62,021 nt of DNA from Rhodospirillaceae bacterium. Its GTDB lineage: Bacteria > Pseudomonadota > Alphaproteobacteria > DSM-16000 > Inquilinaceae. Where the stretch lies: contig JACKIG010000022.1 of the NCBI GenBank assembly GCA_020638595.1, positions 1 to 62,021 on the forward strand. The letters run 5' to 3'. The position numbers and the translations under genes were made by a program. This document shows, one piece after another, positions 33,802-42,150 of this stretch (its first letter is position 1; every line of letters starts with the position of its first letter). The notes under the pieces are model-generated. The model searched no databases and had not been told where the DNA came from. It saw nothing but the letters and a program-made list of their open reading frames with translations.

Positions 33802-34518
33802 ATGGTCGAGCTGAACGGCAATACGGTGCGGTGGCCGAAGCATGCCAAGCTGCACCAGCGCTGGCGCCGGGTGACGGATGCCGCGACGGTACGGCGGCTG
33901 GGGTTGTGGGCGCGCACGCTGCCCTGTCTCGACAGCTTCGGCTATCAGATGGAGCATATCGCCTTCCGGACCTTGACCGTGCCCTTCTATGCGGACCACA
34001 CGATCCTGGAACTGGGCGTGCCCGAGCGGTTCGAGCCGGGCTTCGGCGTGGTCGCCCACCTTGTCCCCGGGCTGGAGGTGGACGGATCGGACGACGCCGC
34101 ACCGGTGCTGCTGAACCTGACCAGCCCGCCGATTCACGAGGTGAACGCCAGGCTGCCGATCCGGTTGGACGATCCGGCGGCCGCGATCGCCTATCTGCGC
34201 TTCTTCTGCGCCTATGTCTGGGGGGAGGACGGCGGCTTCTGGATCGTCGACACGCCGGGCGACGTGCCGTGGGACTGCCCGCGCGATGCGGCGCCGCGGC
34301 GCGAGGCGGAAGCGGCCATCCAGCCGGCCCGCTTCATCGAGGCCGCGCCGGACCATTTCCGCATCGACGCCACCGTGCTGTATGCCCGCGCACTGTTCCG
34401 GGCGAAGTTCAAGGTGCAGCGGACAGGGATGGTCGAGATGATGGATGACGAGCCCGTTTCGGGCGACCTGCCGATCATGGCCGACAAGCACGACGGCCCG
34501 GTCCGGCTGATCGGCTAG
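33802..34518 (+). CDS. soluble protein of unknown function
   Basis: 238 aa from ATG 33802, with AGGAGG 8 nt upstream; the frame is open to 33667 but that part is non-coding in character. No family recognised. It has no signal peptide or TM segment. Recognisable stretches are LGLWARTLPCLDSFGYQMEH, FYADHTILELGVPERFEPGF and YLRFFCAYVWGEDGGFWIVD. A Trp/Phe-rich mixed alpha/beta composition suggests a small folded domain. It is divergent from the STAND gene and lies just before tRNA-Thr. Confidence 0.6.
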   Translation: MVELNGNTVRWPKHAKLHQRWRRVTDAATVRRLGLWARTLPCLDSFGYQMEHIAFRTLTVPFYADHTILELGVPERFEPGFGVVAHLVPGLEVDGSDDAAPVLLNLTSPPIHEVNARLPIRLDDPAAAIAYLRFFCAYVWGEDGGFWIVDTPGDVPWDCPRDAAPRREAEAAIQPARFIEAAPDHFRIDATVLYARALFRAKFKVQRTGMVEMMDDEPVSGDLPIMADKHDGPVRLIG

Positions 34519-34565
34519 GCCGAAGCGCGGACCCAGCCGCAACCCAACAAGGCGATGCCACGTAA

Positions 34566-34594
34566 TTGACGGTTAACGGGTGGCGCTGTAGGGT
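34566..34594 (+). promoter_or_regulatory. promoter of tRNA-Thr
   Basis: -35 TTGACG (34566-34571), a 17-nt spacer and -10 TAGGGT (34589-34594), ending 23 nt before the tRNA 5' end. The same TAGGGT -10 appears in the candidate dcd promoter near 60.7 kb. Confidence 0.55.
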
Positions 34595-34617
34595 CCCGCT
34601 TGGCCGCACGTGCCCGT

Positions 34618-34693
34618 GCCGCAGTAGCTCAGCTGGTAGAGCAACGCATTCGTAATGCGTGGGTCGGGGGTTCGAGTCCCTCCTGCGGCACCA
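34618..34693 (+). tRNA. tRNA-Thr (anticodon CGU)
   Basis: 76 nt with encoded CCA. Acceptor GCCGCAG pairs with CTGCGGC. The D arm is GCTCAGCTGGTAGAGC. The anticodon stem ACGCA/TGCGT encloses TTCGTAA, giving anticodon CGT, which reads ACG (Thr). The T arm contains GGTTCGAGTCC. Its 3' end borders the decayed restriction island, consistent with tRNA genes as integration sites. I found no second copy of the 3' end within the window. Confidence 0.97.
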
Positions 34694-34883
34694 CCGGTCA
34701 AGCGGGCGGATCGCCGGCTTCGACATTGTGATTTCAACCCCAAATGCGTAGCCTGCTGCTGTGATCCCGCGTTGTACGGTGGGGTCGCCGTAGCCAGTTG
34801 CCGTCTTGCCATCCCCTCATGCTGCCGCACCGCCAGGATACGCGTCGTCGTCCATGGCCTGCCGGCGCAAGAGCCCGCGTGCC

Positions 34884-36071
34884 ATGTCGTCACCGCAGTT
34901 CTTCCAGACGCCGATCCTGAATTCCCCCTACGACTATCCGGGGCGGCACTGGGAACTGGACCTGACCGGGCAGCCGACCAACGCGATCATCGAACAGCGC
35001 CGCGGCTCGGCGCTGATCACGCCGGTGCCGAAGCCGAAAAAGCAGCACGGGAAGACCGCACAGTCGGAGATGCTGCTGGACAGCGGCGACGGCCTGTCCA
35101 CGCAAGAGCAGGAATACAACCCGACCCCGATCATCAACGAGATCCGCCGCCACGTCGAGGACTGGCGCCGGCAGCGCAACCCGAACGACTGGCTGGTGAC
35201 GCCGGAGACGGCCCGCCTGCTTCAGCACTGGCGCACACACCCCTTCAACGGCATCCGGCCGTTCTTCTGCCAGGTCGAAGCCGCCGAGACGATCATCTGG
35301 CTGACGGAAGTCGCACCCAAGCTCGGCCAGCGCACCGCGACGGTCCGCGGACACATCAAGGGCGCCAACGAACAGGCGAACCCCCAGCTGCTGCGCCATG
35401 CCCTGAAGCTGGCCATGGGGGCCGGCAAGACGACCGTGATGGCAATGCTGATCGCCTGGCACACGGTCAACGCCGTCCGCCATTCGAACAGCAGGCTGTT
35501 CACCCGCGGTTTCCTGGTGGTGACGCCCGGCATCACCATCCGCGACCGCCTGCGCGTGCTGCTGCCCAACGACCCGGACAGCTATTACAGGGGCCGCGAG
35601 CTGGTCCCCGGCGACATGCTGGGCGACATCGAACGCGCCAAGATCGTCATCACCAACTACCACGCGTTCAAGCCGCGGGAGCGCCTGGACCTGGCCAAGG
35701 GCACCCGGGCGCTGTTGCAGGGCCACGGTCCGGACTTGAAGACGCTGGAGACGGAAGGCCAGATGATCCAGCGCGTCATGCCCGACCTCATGGGCATGAA
35801 GCAGATCGTCGTCCTGAACGACGAGGCCCACCACTGCTATCGGGAGAAGGCGGACGACGGCGGCAAGGACCTGAAGGGCGAAGAAAAGGAGGAAGCGAAG
35901 AAGAACAACGAGGCCGCCCGCCTGTGGATCTCCGGCATCGAGGTGGTGCAGCGCAAGCTGGGCCTGCGCGCCGTCTACGACCTCTCGGCGACGCCTTTCT
36001 TCCTGCGCGGCTCCGGCATCTACGGGGTTGAGATCAGTGCCACTGATTTCAAGCGGGGCGATCGGGCATGA
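34884..36071 (+). pseudogene. truncated type III restriction enzyme Res subunit
   Basis: About 395 residues of a protein that is normally 900-1000. The N-terminus FFQTPILNSPYDYPGRHWEL is characteristic of type III Res. The helicase motif I is LKLAMGAGKTTVMAMLIAW, motif II is VVLNDEAHHCY (DEAH) and motif III is YDLSATPFFLRGSG. Just after SATPFFLRGSG the protein ends in GIYGVEISATDFKRGDRA, unlike the family. The second RecA domain and the PD-(D/E)XK nuclease are gone, so it cannot restrict DNA. The break coincides with the 15-nt palindrome at 36033-36047. It begins 190 nt after tRNA-Thr. Confidence 0.82.
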
Positions 36072-36150
36072 CGGTCGCTGCGATACCGGACGACGACCCT
36101 GGGCCGGTGTGTCCGTTTGCAGCACTTTGGCGGCGCGCAATGTGCAGCAA

Positions 36151-36179
36151 TTGCGTGTCGATCCATGGCGTCCTATATA
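36151..36179 (+). promoter_or_regulatory. candidate promoter for the NYN-domain gene
   Basis: -35 TTGCGT (36151-36156), a 17-nt spacer and -10 TATATA (36174-36179), about 95 nt before the NYN start codon. This is the only AT-rich -10-like element in the 200-nt gap after the truncated res gene. Confidence 0.45.
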
Positions 36180-36273
36180 GTGATGGTATTCGCCCCTTGA
36201 GAGTACGCCGCGCTCCTCGCAATCCTGAGCCGGCCGAAATCCTGGGGCTTCTTCTTTTTCAGGGCACCGCCCG

Positions 36274-36984
36274 ATGAAGGCGGCGATCCTGACCGATGGG
36301 GGCTATTTCCTCAAGCGGCTGCCCACCGTCCGCAAAGACATCGATGTGCAGGACCCGCAACAGGTCGATCGCGCCATCGGCCAGCTGGTTCACAGCCACC
36401 TTGAGCAGCTGAACAAAGTGGCGTGTGCCGGCAACCCCTACGCACTGCTCTACCGCTGCTTCTACTACGATGCCCGGCCGTGGACGAAACGGGGACATTT
36501 ACCGGTCAGCAAGCGCAGCATTGACTACGCGAAATCGGGCCAGGCGCAGTTTCGGTTGGCGTTGTTCGACCATCTGCGCCGCCGGCCGGCGTTTGTCGTC
36601 CGCTTGGGCGAGGTTCGGCGCGAGCGTGCCTGGATACTGCGCGAAGACGCCCAAGGCGACCTGCTGGCCGGGCGACGCTCTGCAATAGAGCTGACGGATG
36701 CCGATTTCGCCCCCGGCTTCCGACAGAAGGCCGTGGACATGCGGATCGGCATCGATACCGCGTCAATTGCCCTGAAGAAGCAGGCCGATACGATCATCCT
36801 CGTCGCCGGCGATGTCGATTTCGTGCCCGCAGCCAAGCTCGCCAGGCGCGAGGGTGTGCGGTTCATTCCCGATCCCTTGTGGCGGTCGGTCGAGCCGGGC
36901 TTGTTCGAGCACATCGACATGCTGCGCAGCGGCTTCGGCAGACCGAAAGCCAGCCATGTCGGCCAACAGGAAGGACAGACGTAA
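36274..36984 (+). CDS. NYN-domain (PIN-like) putative ribonuclease, LabA/DUF88 type
   Basis: 236 aa. NYN features: an early Asp in MKAAILTDGGYFLKRLP, LLYRCFYYDARPW, and the C-terminal acidic cluster in QKAVDMRIGIDTASIALKKQ and TIILVAGDVDFVPAAKLAR (Asp residues that bind metal in PIN/NYN nucleases). All expected acidic positions appear present, so it may be active on RNA. It lies between res and mod fragments, and its TAA overlaps the ATG of the mod fragment. NYN genes are found associated with restriction and other defence loci. Target unknown. Confidence 0.8.
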   Translation: MKAAILTDGGYFLKRLPTVRKDIDVQDPQQVDRAIGQLVHSHLEQLNKVACAGNPYALLYRCFYYDARPWTKRGHLPVSKRSIDYAKSGQAQFRLALFDHLRRRPAFVVRLGEVRRERAWILREDAQGDLLAGRRSAIELTDADFAPGFRQKAVDMRIGIDTASIALKKQADTIILVAGDVDFVPAAKLARREGVRFIPDPLWRSVEPGLFEHIDMLRSGFGRPKASHVGQQEGQT

Positions 36985-37145
36985 TGGCGCGTGGCCCGCA
37001 AAAGCCCCTGGAGGTCGATGTCCTGCGCCATGACGCGGCGGAGCGTCCGAACATCCGCACGGCGGAATTCGGAAGCGTCATGCGCAGACTAGGGCGCGGG
37101 CGGACCGGCCGGCGCCGGACATGCCGGATCTGGAAATGCGCATAA
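36984..37145 (+). pseudogene. 5' remnant of a type III modification methylase (mod)
   Basis: A 53-codon frame. Its first ~33 residues, MARGPQKPLEVDVLRHDAAE followed by RPNIRTAEFGSVM, resemble the start of type III Mod subunits (which read like LKHDEAxRKNIPTAExQSxM). After GSVM the sequence becomes Arg-rich and stops. All catalytic motifs (DPPY, FxGxG) are absent. It overlaps the NYN stop by 1 nt. What looks like the matching 3' end lies at 38148-38249, beyond an HNH gene. Confidence 0.55.
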
Positions 37146-37180
37146 CCCATGAAACAACCTGATGAAGGCTGCATCAAAGA

Positions 37181-38101
37181 GTGGGTATCAATCTGATCAT
37201 TGCTGTGACCGACTGGGATTGGTTCGATGCACTGCGCCAACAACCAAACCTAAGTGAAGTGAATTTCTGGGCGCCATCGGCAGTTAATTTTCGTGCACTA
37301 CAGCCTGGCGAAATGTTTCTCTTCAAATTACATGCGCCACGAAATATGATTGCTGGAGGTGGTATTTATGCTTATTCGAATATATTACCATGCTCGCTTG
37401 CTTGGGAAGCATTTCAGGAGGCGAACGGAGCGCGATCGGCACAAGAGATGCGCGACCGCATCGCCCGTTATCGTCGTGCAAGCCCAAGCGATCGTAGCGA
37501 CTTTGATATCGGTTGCCGCATTCTAACTCAGCCCTTCTTTCTCGACGAACCGAATTGGATTGCCGTACCGCCAAGTTGGTCATCAAATATTGTGAAATTC
37601 AAGACGTATAATACAGATGACGCTGAAGGATTATTGCTTTGGGAGACAGTCAATGCGCGATTAGAGCAGTGGAGCCAGCACGGCGTTGCCGAAGCTGTTG
37701 CACGGTACGGGGAGCCACATCTTATCAGACCAAGACTTGGCCAGGGCGCCTTCCGAGTGATGGTGACGGATATCTACCAGCGACGATGCGCTATCACGCG
37801 GGAGCGAACACTTCCAGCTCTTGATGCCGCGCATATCAGACCATATGGCGACGGTGGTGTACATGAAGCAAATAATGGACTTCTTCTTCGACGAGATATT
37901 CACAGTCTGTTAGACGCAGGTTACGTCACTGTAACGCCTGACTACCATTTCGAGGTAAGCGGTCGTATTAGGGAAGAATTTGAGAACGGCAGGGATTATT
38001 ATGCTCTGCATGGCCGATTGATCAGCCTTCCGGAAGAGGTGGGAAAGCGGCCCGACGTGAAAGCGTTGGCTTGGCACAACGAGCATCGCTTTCGGGGGTG
38101 A
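37181..38101 (+). CDS. HNH endonuclease, AT-richer than surroundings
   Basis: 306 aa, GTG start. The N-terminal half (VTDWDWFDALRQQPNLSEVN, GEMFLFKLHAPRNMIAGGGI) is an EVE/PUA-like module often found ahead of HNH domains in modification-dependent or other HNH restriction enzymes. The C-terminal HNH_2 domain has YQRRCAITRERTLPALDAAH, IRPYGDGGVHEANNGLLLRR and DIHSLLDAGYVTV, with His and Asn catalytic positions intact. Codon use and GC content differ sharply from the neighbours (some stretches below 45 % GC), a sign of horizontal transfer. It occupies the interior of a gutted mod gene. It is a probable defence nuclease. Confidence 0.85.
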   Translation: MGINLIIAVTDWDWFDALRQQPNLSEVNFWAPSAVNFRALQPGEMFLFKLHAPRNMIAGGGIYAYSNILPCSLAWEAFQEANGARSAQEMRDRIARYRRASPSDRSDFDIGCRILTQPFFLDEPNWIAVPPSWSSNIVKFKTYNTDDAEGLLLWETVNARLEQWSQHGVAEAVARYGEPHLIRPRLGQGAFRVMVTDIYQRRCAITRERTLPALDAAHIRPYGDGGVHEANNGLLLRRDIHSLLDAGYVTVTPDYHFEVSGRIREEFENGRDYYALHGRLISLPEEVGKRPDVKALAWHNEHRFRG

Positions 38102-38147
38102 TGGGATTGGCATCGAGCCGGGCCCCCGGCTACCGTCACGACGGCCC

Positions 38148-38249
38148 GACACCTCCCGCCCCTTCCCCAAGCCCGCCACCGGCCGCATCGCCGTCAAGGT
38201 GATCAACCACCTGGGCGACGAGGTGATGAAGGTGTTCGGGGTGGCATGA
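38148..38249 (+). pseudogene. 3' remnant of the type III mod gene
   Basis: A 33-codon open stretch with no start: DTSRPFPKPATGRIAVKVIN then HLGDEVMKVFGVA and stop. As I recall it, this is the usual C-terminal tail of the same Mod subunits whose N-terminus lies at 36984. GC content returns to the local high level. Together the two pieces bracket the HNH gene. Confidence 0.45.
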
Positions 38250-38287
38250 CGACGAGGCGGTCAAGGCCGGTCAACGCGATACAGCCG

Positions 38288-39379
38288 CTAGTCCCTGTCC
38301 TTGCCGCCGATCCAGCCCTTGCGGCGGAAGAACCAGATCAGCGTGGCGGCGACGCAGGCCATCAGGCCCAGCGCCAGGGGATAGCCGAAATGCAGGCGCA
38401 GTTCCGGCTGGTTCCAGGGGGAGCCCTGGTCGAAGTTCATCCCCCACAGGCCGGTCAGGAAGCTCAAGGGAATGAACAGGGTGGCGATCATGGTCAGCAC
38501 CTTCATGATCTCGTTCATCCGGGTGCTCAGGCTGGACAGATAGACATCCAGCAGGCCCGAGGCGACCTCGCGGTAGGTTTCGACGAAATCCATCAGGTGG
38601 ACCGCATGGTCGTAGACGTCGCGCAGGAAGATGCGCGTCTGGTGCGCGATGTGCGGCGTCTCGTCCCGGATCAGCGCGTTCAGCATCTCGCGCGTCGGCC
38701 AGATCACCCGCCTGAGCAGCAGCAGGTCGCGCTTGACGCCGTGCAGGCGTTTGACGTGCCCCGGGTCCGGCTTGGCGACCACGTCGTCTTCCAGTTCCTC
38801 CAGCATCTCGCCATAGGCTTCCAGCACCGGGAAATACGCGTCCACGAAGGTGTCGATGCAGCGATAGGCCAGGTAGTCCGGCCCCAGCCGGCGCACGCGC
38901 CCCTGGGCCTGGCGGATGCGCACACGGATATGCTCCAGCCGGTCGTTGGCCCGTTCCTGGAAGGTCAGGACGAAGCGCTCGCCCACGAACAGCGACACCT
39001 GTTCGGTGTCCAGCCCCGGGCCGGGCAGCAGGCTGCGCAGCACGATGAACACGTGGTCGTCGAAGATTTCCGTCTTCGGCCGCTGGTGGACGTTCAACAC
39101 ATCCTCCAGCGCCAGGCCGTGCAGGGCGAAGATGCCGCCGATCTCCCCGATCAGGGTGGCGTCGCCCAGGCCGGAGATGTCGACCCACAGCACGGTCCAC
39201 TTGTCGCGCTCCGCCTGGACCTGGGCAACCGTACAGGTTTCCCACTCGCGGATTTCGGCGGGGCCGTAGCCGATCATGCGGATGGACGGTGCCGGGGCCT
39301 GGGGATCGGCCACCAGCGTGCCGGGCGGGGTGCCGGCGATGTGCCGGCGCTTGCGTCGCAGGTGGCGATGGCGGGCCAT
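38288..39379 (-). CDS. corA: CorA-type magnesium/cobalt transporter
   Basis: 363 aa. The cytoplasmic funnel domain (LGDATLIGEIGGIFALHGLA, DDHVFIVLRSLLPG, FVDAYFPVLEAYGEMLEELE) leads into the long stalk helix. Two C-terminal TM helices follow (VLTMIATLFIPLSFLTGLWG and PLALGLMACVAATLIWFF) with the selectivity motif GMN in GLWGMNF, and a basic C-terminus. It forms a homopentameric channel for Mg2+ and related divalent ions. It converges with the restriction debris and marks the return to ordinary chromosome. Confidence 0.95.
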   Translation of the reverse strand: MARHRHLRRKRRHIAGTPPGTLVADPQAPAPSIRMIGYGPAEIREWETCTVAQVQAERDKWTVLWVDISGLGDATLIGEIGGIFALHGLALEDVLNVHQRPKTEIFDDHVFIVLRSLLPGPGLDTEQVSLFVGERFVLTFQERANDRLEHIRVRIRQAQGRVRRLGPDYLAYRCIDTFVDAYFPVLEAYGEMLEELEDDVVAKPDPGHVKRLHGVKRDLLLLRRVIWPTREMLNALIRDETPHIAHQTRIFLRDVYDHAVHLMDFVETYREVASGLLDVYLSSLSTRMNEIMKVLTMIATLFIPLSFLTGLWGMNFDQGSPWNQPELRLHFGYPLALGLMACVAATLIWFFRRKGWIGGKDRD

Positions 39380-39463
39380 GGGTCCTGTCCCTTCCCCTGA
39401 TGCTGCCGGCGTGGCCGCAATGCGGGCCGGCGCGCCGCCGGCAACCCTTGCCCCGGCGCGGGC

Positions 39464-39787
39464 CTATTCCCGCGGGCGGCAGGCGACCGCCTCCGCCGTT
39501 GGGCCGGTCAGCAGGAAACCATCGCTGCCGGCATCCGAATAGTGCCAGTCGGCGCGTTCACCGTCGTCCCATTCGATCGCCAGCACCCCGTCGCCGGTGT
39601 CGATCAGGCCGGCGCGATAGGCGTCGCCGATGACCTCGATGCTGCCCAGGCGCGTGATGTACACGCGACTGTCGCCGCAGGCCCAGTCGCCGACCAGGGC
39701 GGCCTCGACCTCCCCCGGGAAGGACTGCGCGCGGGCGGTGGACGCCAGGCAGGCGACGGCGACGATCAGGATGACGGACCTTGTCAT
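39464..39787 (-). CDS. small exported protein of unknown function
   Basis: 107 aa. Signal peptide MTRSVILIVAVACLASTARA is cleaved before QSFPGEV. The mature ~87 residues are beta-rich with two Cys (DWACGDSRVY, EAVACRPRE) that could form a disulfide in the periplasm. Recognisable run: LIDTGDGVLAIEWDDGERAD. No family recognised. It is monocistronic between corA and the SDR gene. Confidence 0.6.
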   Translation of the reverse strand: MTRSVILIVAVACLASTARAQSFPGEVEAALVGDWACGDSRVYITRLGSIEVIGDAYRAGLIDTGDGVLAIEWDDGERADWHYSDAGSDGFLLTGPTAEAVACRPRE

Positions 39788-40087
39788 CGAAGGGTTCCTC
39801 TCATTGCGGGGCGCACCGCGGCAGGCGGCCGCGCCGCGACCCTATCAGCCCGGCGGCAATCGGGGTATGCCCGGTGCCCGATCGTGACATGGCGGGACCG
39901 GGGCGTCTAAACCTTGTCCGGGCGGACGGATCGCCCGGCAATTCGATCCGACCCGTCCGGGCCAGGGGCTGATCCGGTCCCGTCGCACCGACGCGATCGG
40001 CGATTCAGTCCCCAACTGCTTGACGCGGGCGCAGGTGACATCAGGACGATCCGGCCTGATGCCATCCGCGTCCAGGAAGGAATGCGC

Positions 40088-40855
40088 ATGTCCACCGCCT
40101 TGTTCGATCTCACCGGCCGCACGGCCCTGGTCACGGGGTCCAGCCGCGGCATCGGCCACGACATCGCCAAGGCGCTGGCGGCGGCGGGTGCGCGCGTGCT
40201 GGTCAACGGGCGCAACGAGGCCGCCGTCGCCGCGACCGTGGAGACGCTGCGGGCCGCCGGCGCCCGGGTGCGCGGCTATGCCTTCGACGTCACGGACGAA
40301 GCGGCCATCAACGCCGCCTTGACGGCCATCGACGCAGAGATCGGGCCCATCGACATCCTGGTCAACAATGCCGGCATCCAGCGCCGCATGCCGATGACCG
40401 ACGTGCCGCTGGAAACCTGGGCGGAGGTGCTGGACACCAACCTGACGGCGGTGTTCCTGATGGCGCGGACGGTCGCGCGGCGGATGATCGAGCGCAAATC
40501 GGGCAAGATCATCAACATCTGCTCGCTGATGAGCGAGCTTGGCCGGCCGACCATCGGGCCCTACACCGCGTCGAAGGGCGGTGTGAAGATGCTGACCAAG
40601 GCCATGTGCGCCGAATGGGCGCGCCACAACATCCAGGTCAACGGCATCGGCCCCGGCTATTTCGCCACCGACATGAACACGGCCCTGGTGGAGGACGAGG
40701 CGTTCAACGCCTGGGTCTGCAACCGCACGCCCGCCGGCCGCTGGGGCCGGACGGAAGAGCTGGGCGGTGCGGCCGTCTTCCTCGCCTCCGCGGCGTCGGA
40801 TTTCGTCAACGGCCACATCCTCTATGTCGATGGCGGCATGCTGGCGGTGGTGTAG
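40088..40855 (+). CDS. gluconate 5-dehydrogenase-like SDR oxidoreductase
   Basis: 255 aa. Classical SDR: the cofactor site GSSRGIG in TALVTGSSRGIGHDIAKALA with Arg suggesting NADP, NNAG in DILVNNAGIQRRMPMTDVPL, the catalytic Ser in INICSLMSELGRPTIGPYTA and Tyr-x3-Lys in YTASKGG. The run NNAGIQRR and the ending VNGHILYVDGGMLAVV are typical of IdnO/Gno gluconate 5-dehydrogenases, which interconvert gluconate and 5-ketogluconate. The ATG at 40088 has AGGAAGGA 8 nt upstream; ATG 40082 is too close to it. Confidence 0.83.
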   Translation: MSTALFDLTGRTALVTGSSRGIGHDIAKALAAAGARVLVNGRNEAAVAATVETLRAAGARVRGYAFDVTDEAAINAALTAIDAEIGPIDILVNNAGIQRRMPMTDVPLETWAEVLDTNLTAVFLMARTVARRMIERKSGKIINICSLMSELGRPTIGPYTASKGGVKMLTKAMCAEWARHNIQVNGIGPGYFATDMNTALVEDEAFNAWVCNRTPAGRWGRTEELGGAAVFLASAASDFVNGHILYVDGGMLAVV

Positions 40856-40862
40856 GCCGGGG

Positions 40863-41408
40863 CTATTCCTGCCACAGCTCCGGCCGGCGCAGCATCTCGG
40901 CGCAGTCGACGCGGCCCGTCGCCGTGCCGATGGCGCCCGGTCCCGGCCGCCGGACCAGCCAGGCCTCCGCATACGCCTCCGGAAGGGGGTAGGGCGCCGC
41001 GAGGCCGCGCGGGCTGGCCGGCTCGAAGCCGAAGCGGCCGTAATATTGCGGATCGCCCAGGACGAAGACCAGATCGGTGCCCGAGGCGGCCAGCCGGCGC
41101 AGCCCGTCCTCCACCAGCCGGCGGCCGATGCCGCGGCCCTGCGCCCCCGGCACCACGGCCAGCGGGGCCAGGATCGCCGCGGCCACGGGCGGGTGTGCGC
41201 CAGCCACCGTCACCGCCGTGAACAGGATGTGGCCGACCGGCCGGCCACCGTCCGTCGCCAGCAGCGACAGCCTGGGCGCGGCACTGGGGTCCGCCAGCAG
41301 GTCGCGCACCAGCCCGGCCTCCGTCTCCTGTCCGAAGGCCTGGCGGTGGACGGCAAGCACGCGGTCCAGGTCATCGTCCGCCGCTTCGCGGACCTGCGGT
41401 GTCGTCAT
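40863..41408 (-). CDS. GNAT family N-acetyltransferase (YhbS-like)
   Basis: 181 aa. The acetyl-CoA site is in LAPLAVVPGAQGRGIGRRLV (Q/R-x-x-G-x-G/A). Other features are VGHILFTAVTVAG and FVLGDPQYYGRFGFEPASPR, the YhbS-branch signature. The substrate is unknown. The start MTTPQVREAADDDL is chosen although the frame remains open to 42203. It lies just downstream of the exported-protein gene at 41.4-42.0 kb on the same strand. Confidence 0.87.
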   Translation of the reverse strand: MTTPQVREAADDDLDRVLAVHRQAFGQETEAGLVRDLLADPSAAPRLSLLATDGGRPVGHILFTAVTVAGAHPPVAAAILAPLAVVPGAQGRGIGRRLVEDGLRRLAASGTDLVFVLGDPQYYGRFGFEPASPRGLAAPYPLPEAYAEAWLVRRPGPGAIGTATGRVDCAEMLRRPELWQE

Positions 41409-41428
41409 GTCGGCCACCCGTCGCTGGG

Positions 41429-41989
41429 CTATTCGATGCGGATCAGGCGGCCCCGGGTCTCGCGGCCCGCCACCCCGTCCACCTCGCGGACATAGCGCGT
41501 CTCCAGCCCGGTTTCGGTCAGGCGGAAGTCGAACAGCTGTTGGATCCTCGCGCCCGAACTGTCGATGAAGTCCGACGAGACGATCAGCGAGTCGCCCTGG
41601 ATATGCGCACGCAGCACCTCGTCGCCTTCCTCCACATCCACCCTCTGGCGCTCGGTGAACAGCGACCGGCGCATGTCGATGGCCCAGCCGTCGCCGTCGG
41701 GACGGAATTTCAGGGCGCGGTACCAGCGCTCGACCCCGGGAACGTCCCGCCGGCCGTCGACCGTGGCCACGGAGATCAGGCGGACGGAAAAGCCGTCCTC
41801 CGCCTCCGCGGTGATCTCCAGGTCCAGGTCGCGGTGCCCGACCACCTGGCCGTCGGCGATCACCTCGCTGGCGCCGACATAGACGCCGAAATAGTCCCCG
41901 ATGGACGCCGCACGGGCCGGCAACCCCGCCGCCGCGACGGCGACCGCCGCCCCCAGGAAAACAAAAAGCCTGACCATGCTGTGCCGCAT
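41429..41989 (-). CDS. exported beta-rich protein of unknown function
   Basis: 186 aa. The signal peptide (VRLFVFLGAAVAVAAAGLPA) is cleaved near ARA|AS. The mature part is a run of alternating beta strands: YFGVYVGASEVIADGQVVGH, LDLEITAEAEDGFSVRLISV, WAIDMRRSLFTERQRVDVEE and FDFRLTETGLETRYVREVDG, suggesting a lipocalin- or barrel-like periplasmic domain. No Cys in the mature chain. Family not recognised. It is 20 nt upstream of the GNAT gene, so probably co-transcribed. Confidence 0.65.
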   Translation of the reverse strand: MRHSMVRLFVFLGAAVAVAAAGLPARAASIGDYFGVYVGASEVIADGQVVGHRDLDLEITAEAEDGFSVRLISVATVDGRRDVPGVERWYRALKFRPDGDGWAIDMRRSLFTERQRVDVEEGDEVLRAHIQGDSLIVSSDFIDSSGARIQQLFDFRLTETGLETRYVREVDGVAGRETRGRLIRIE

Positions 41990-42150
41990 TTCCCCCTGCC
42001 GGTGCGCCTTGCCGATCGTCCCGGCAGTCTATCCCGCCCCGGCGCCGCTGCCCACCGCTGCGGCCACGATCGAAAGGCATCGATGGGGTTGTTGCCTCGG
42101 GAGAGAGCGATGGTTGCGATGCACGGCGATGCCGTCCGGGGGCGGCCCCG

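Noticed and set aside
36068..36277. A small ORF between the res fragment and the NYN gene
   Set aside because: No ribosome site and no family features, and the proposed NYN promoter lies within it.
34618..38249. A complete integrative element with att sites
   Set aside because: I found no direct repeat of the tRNA 3' end, no integrase gene and no second boundary inside the window.
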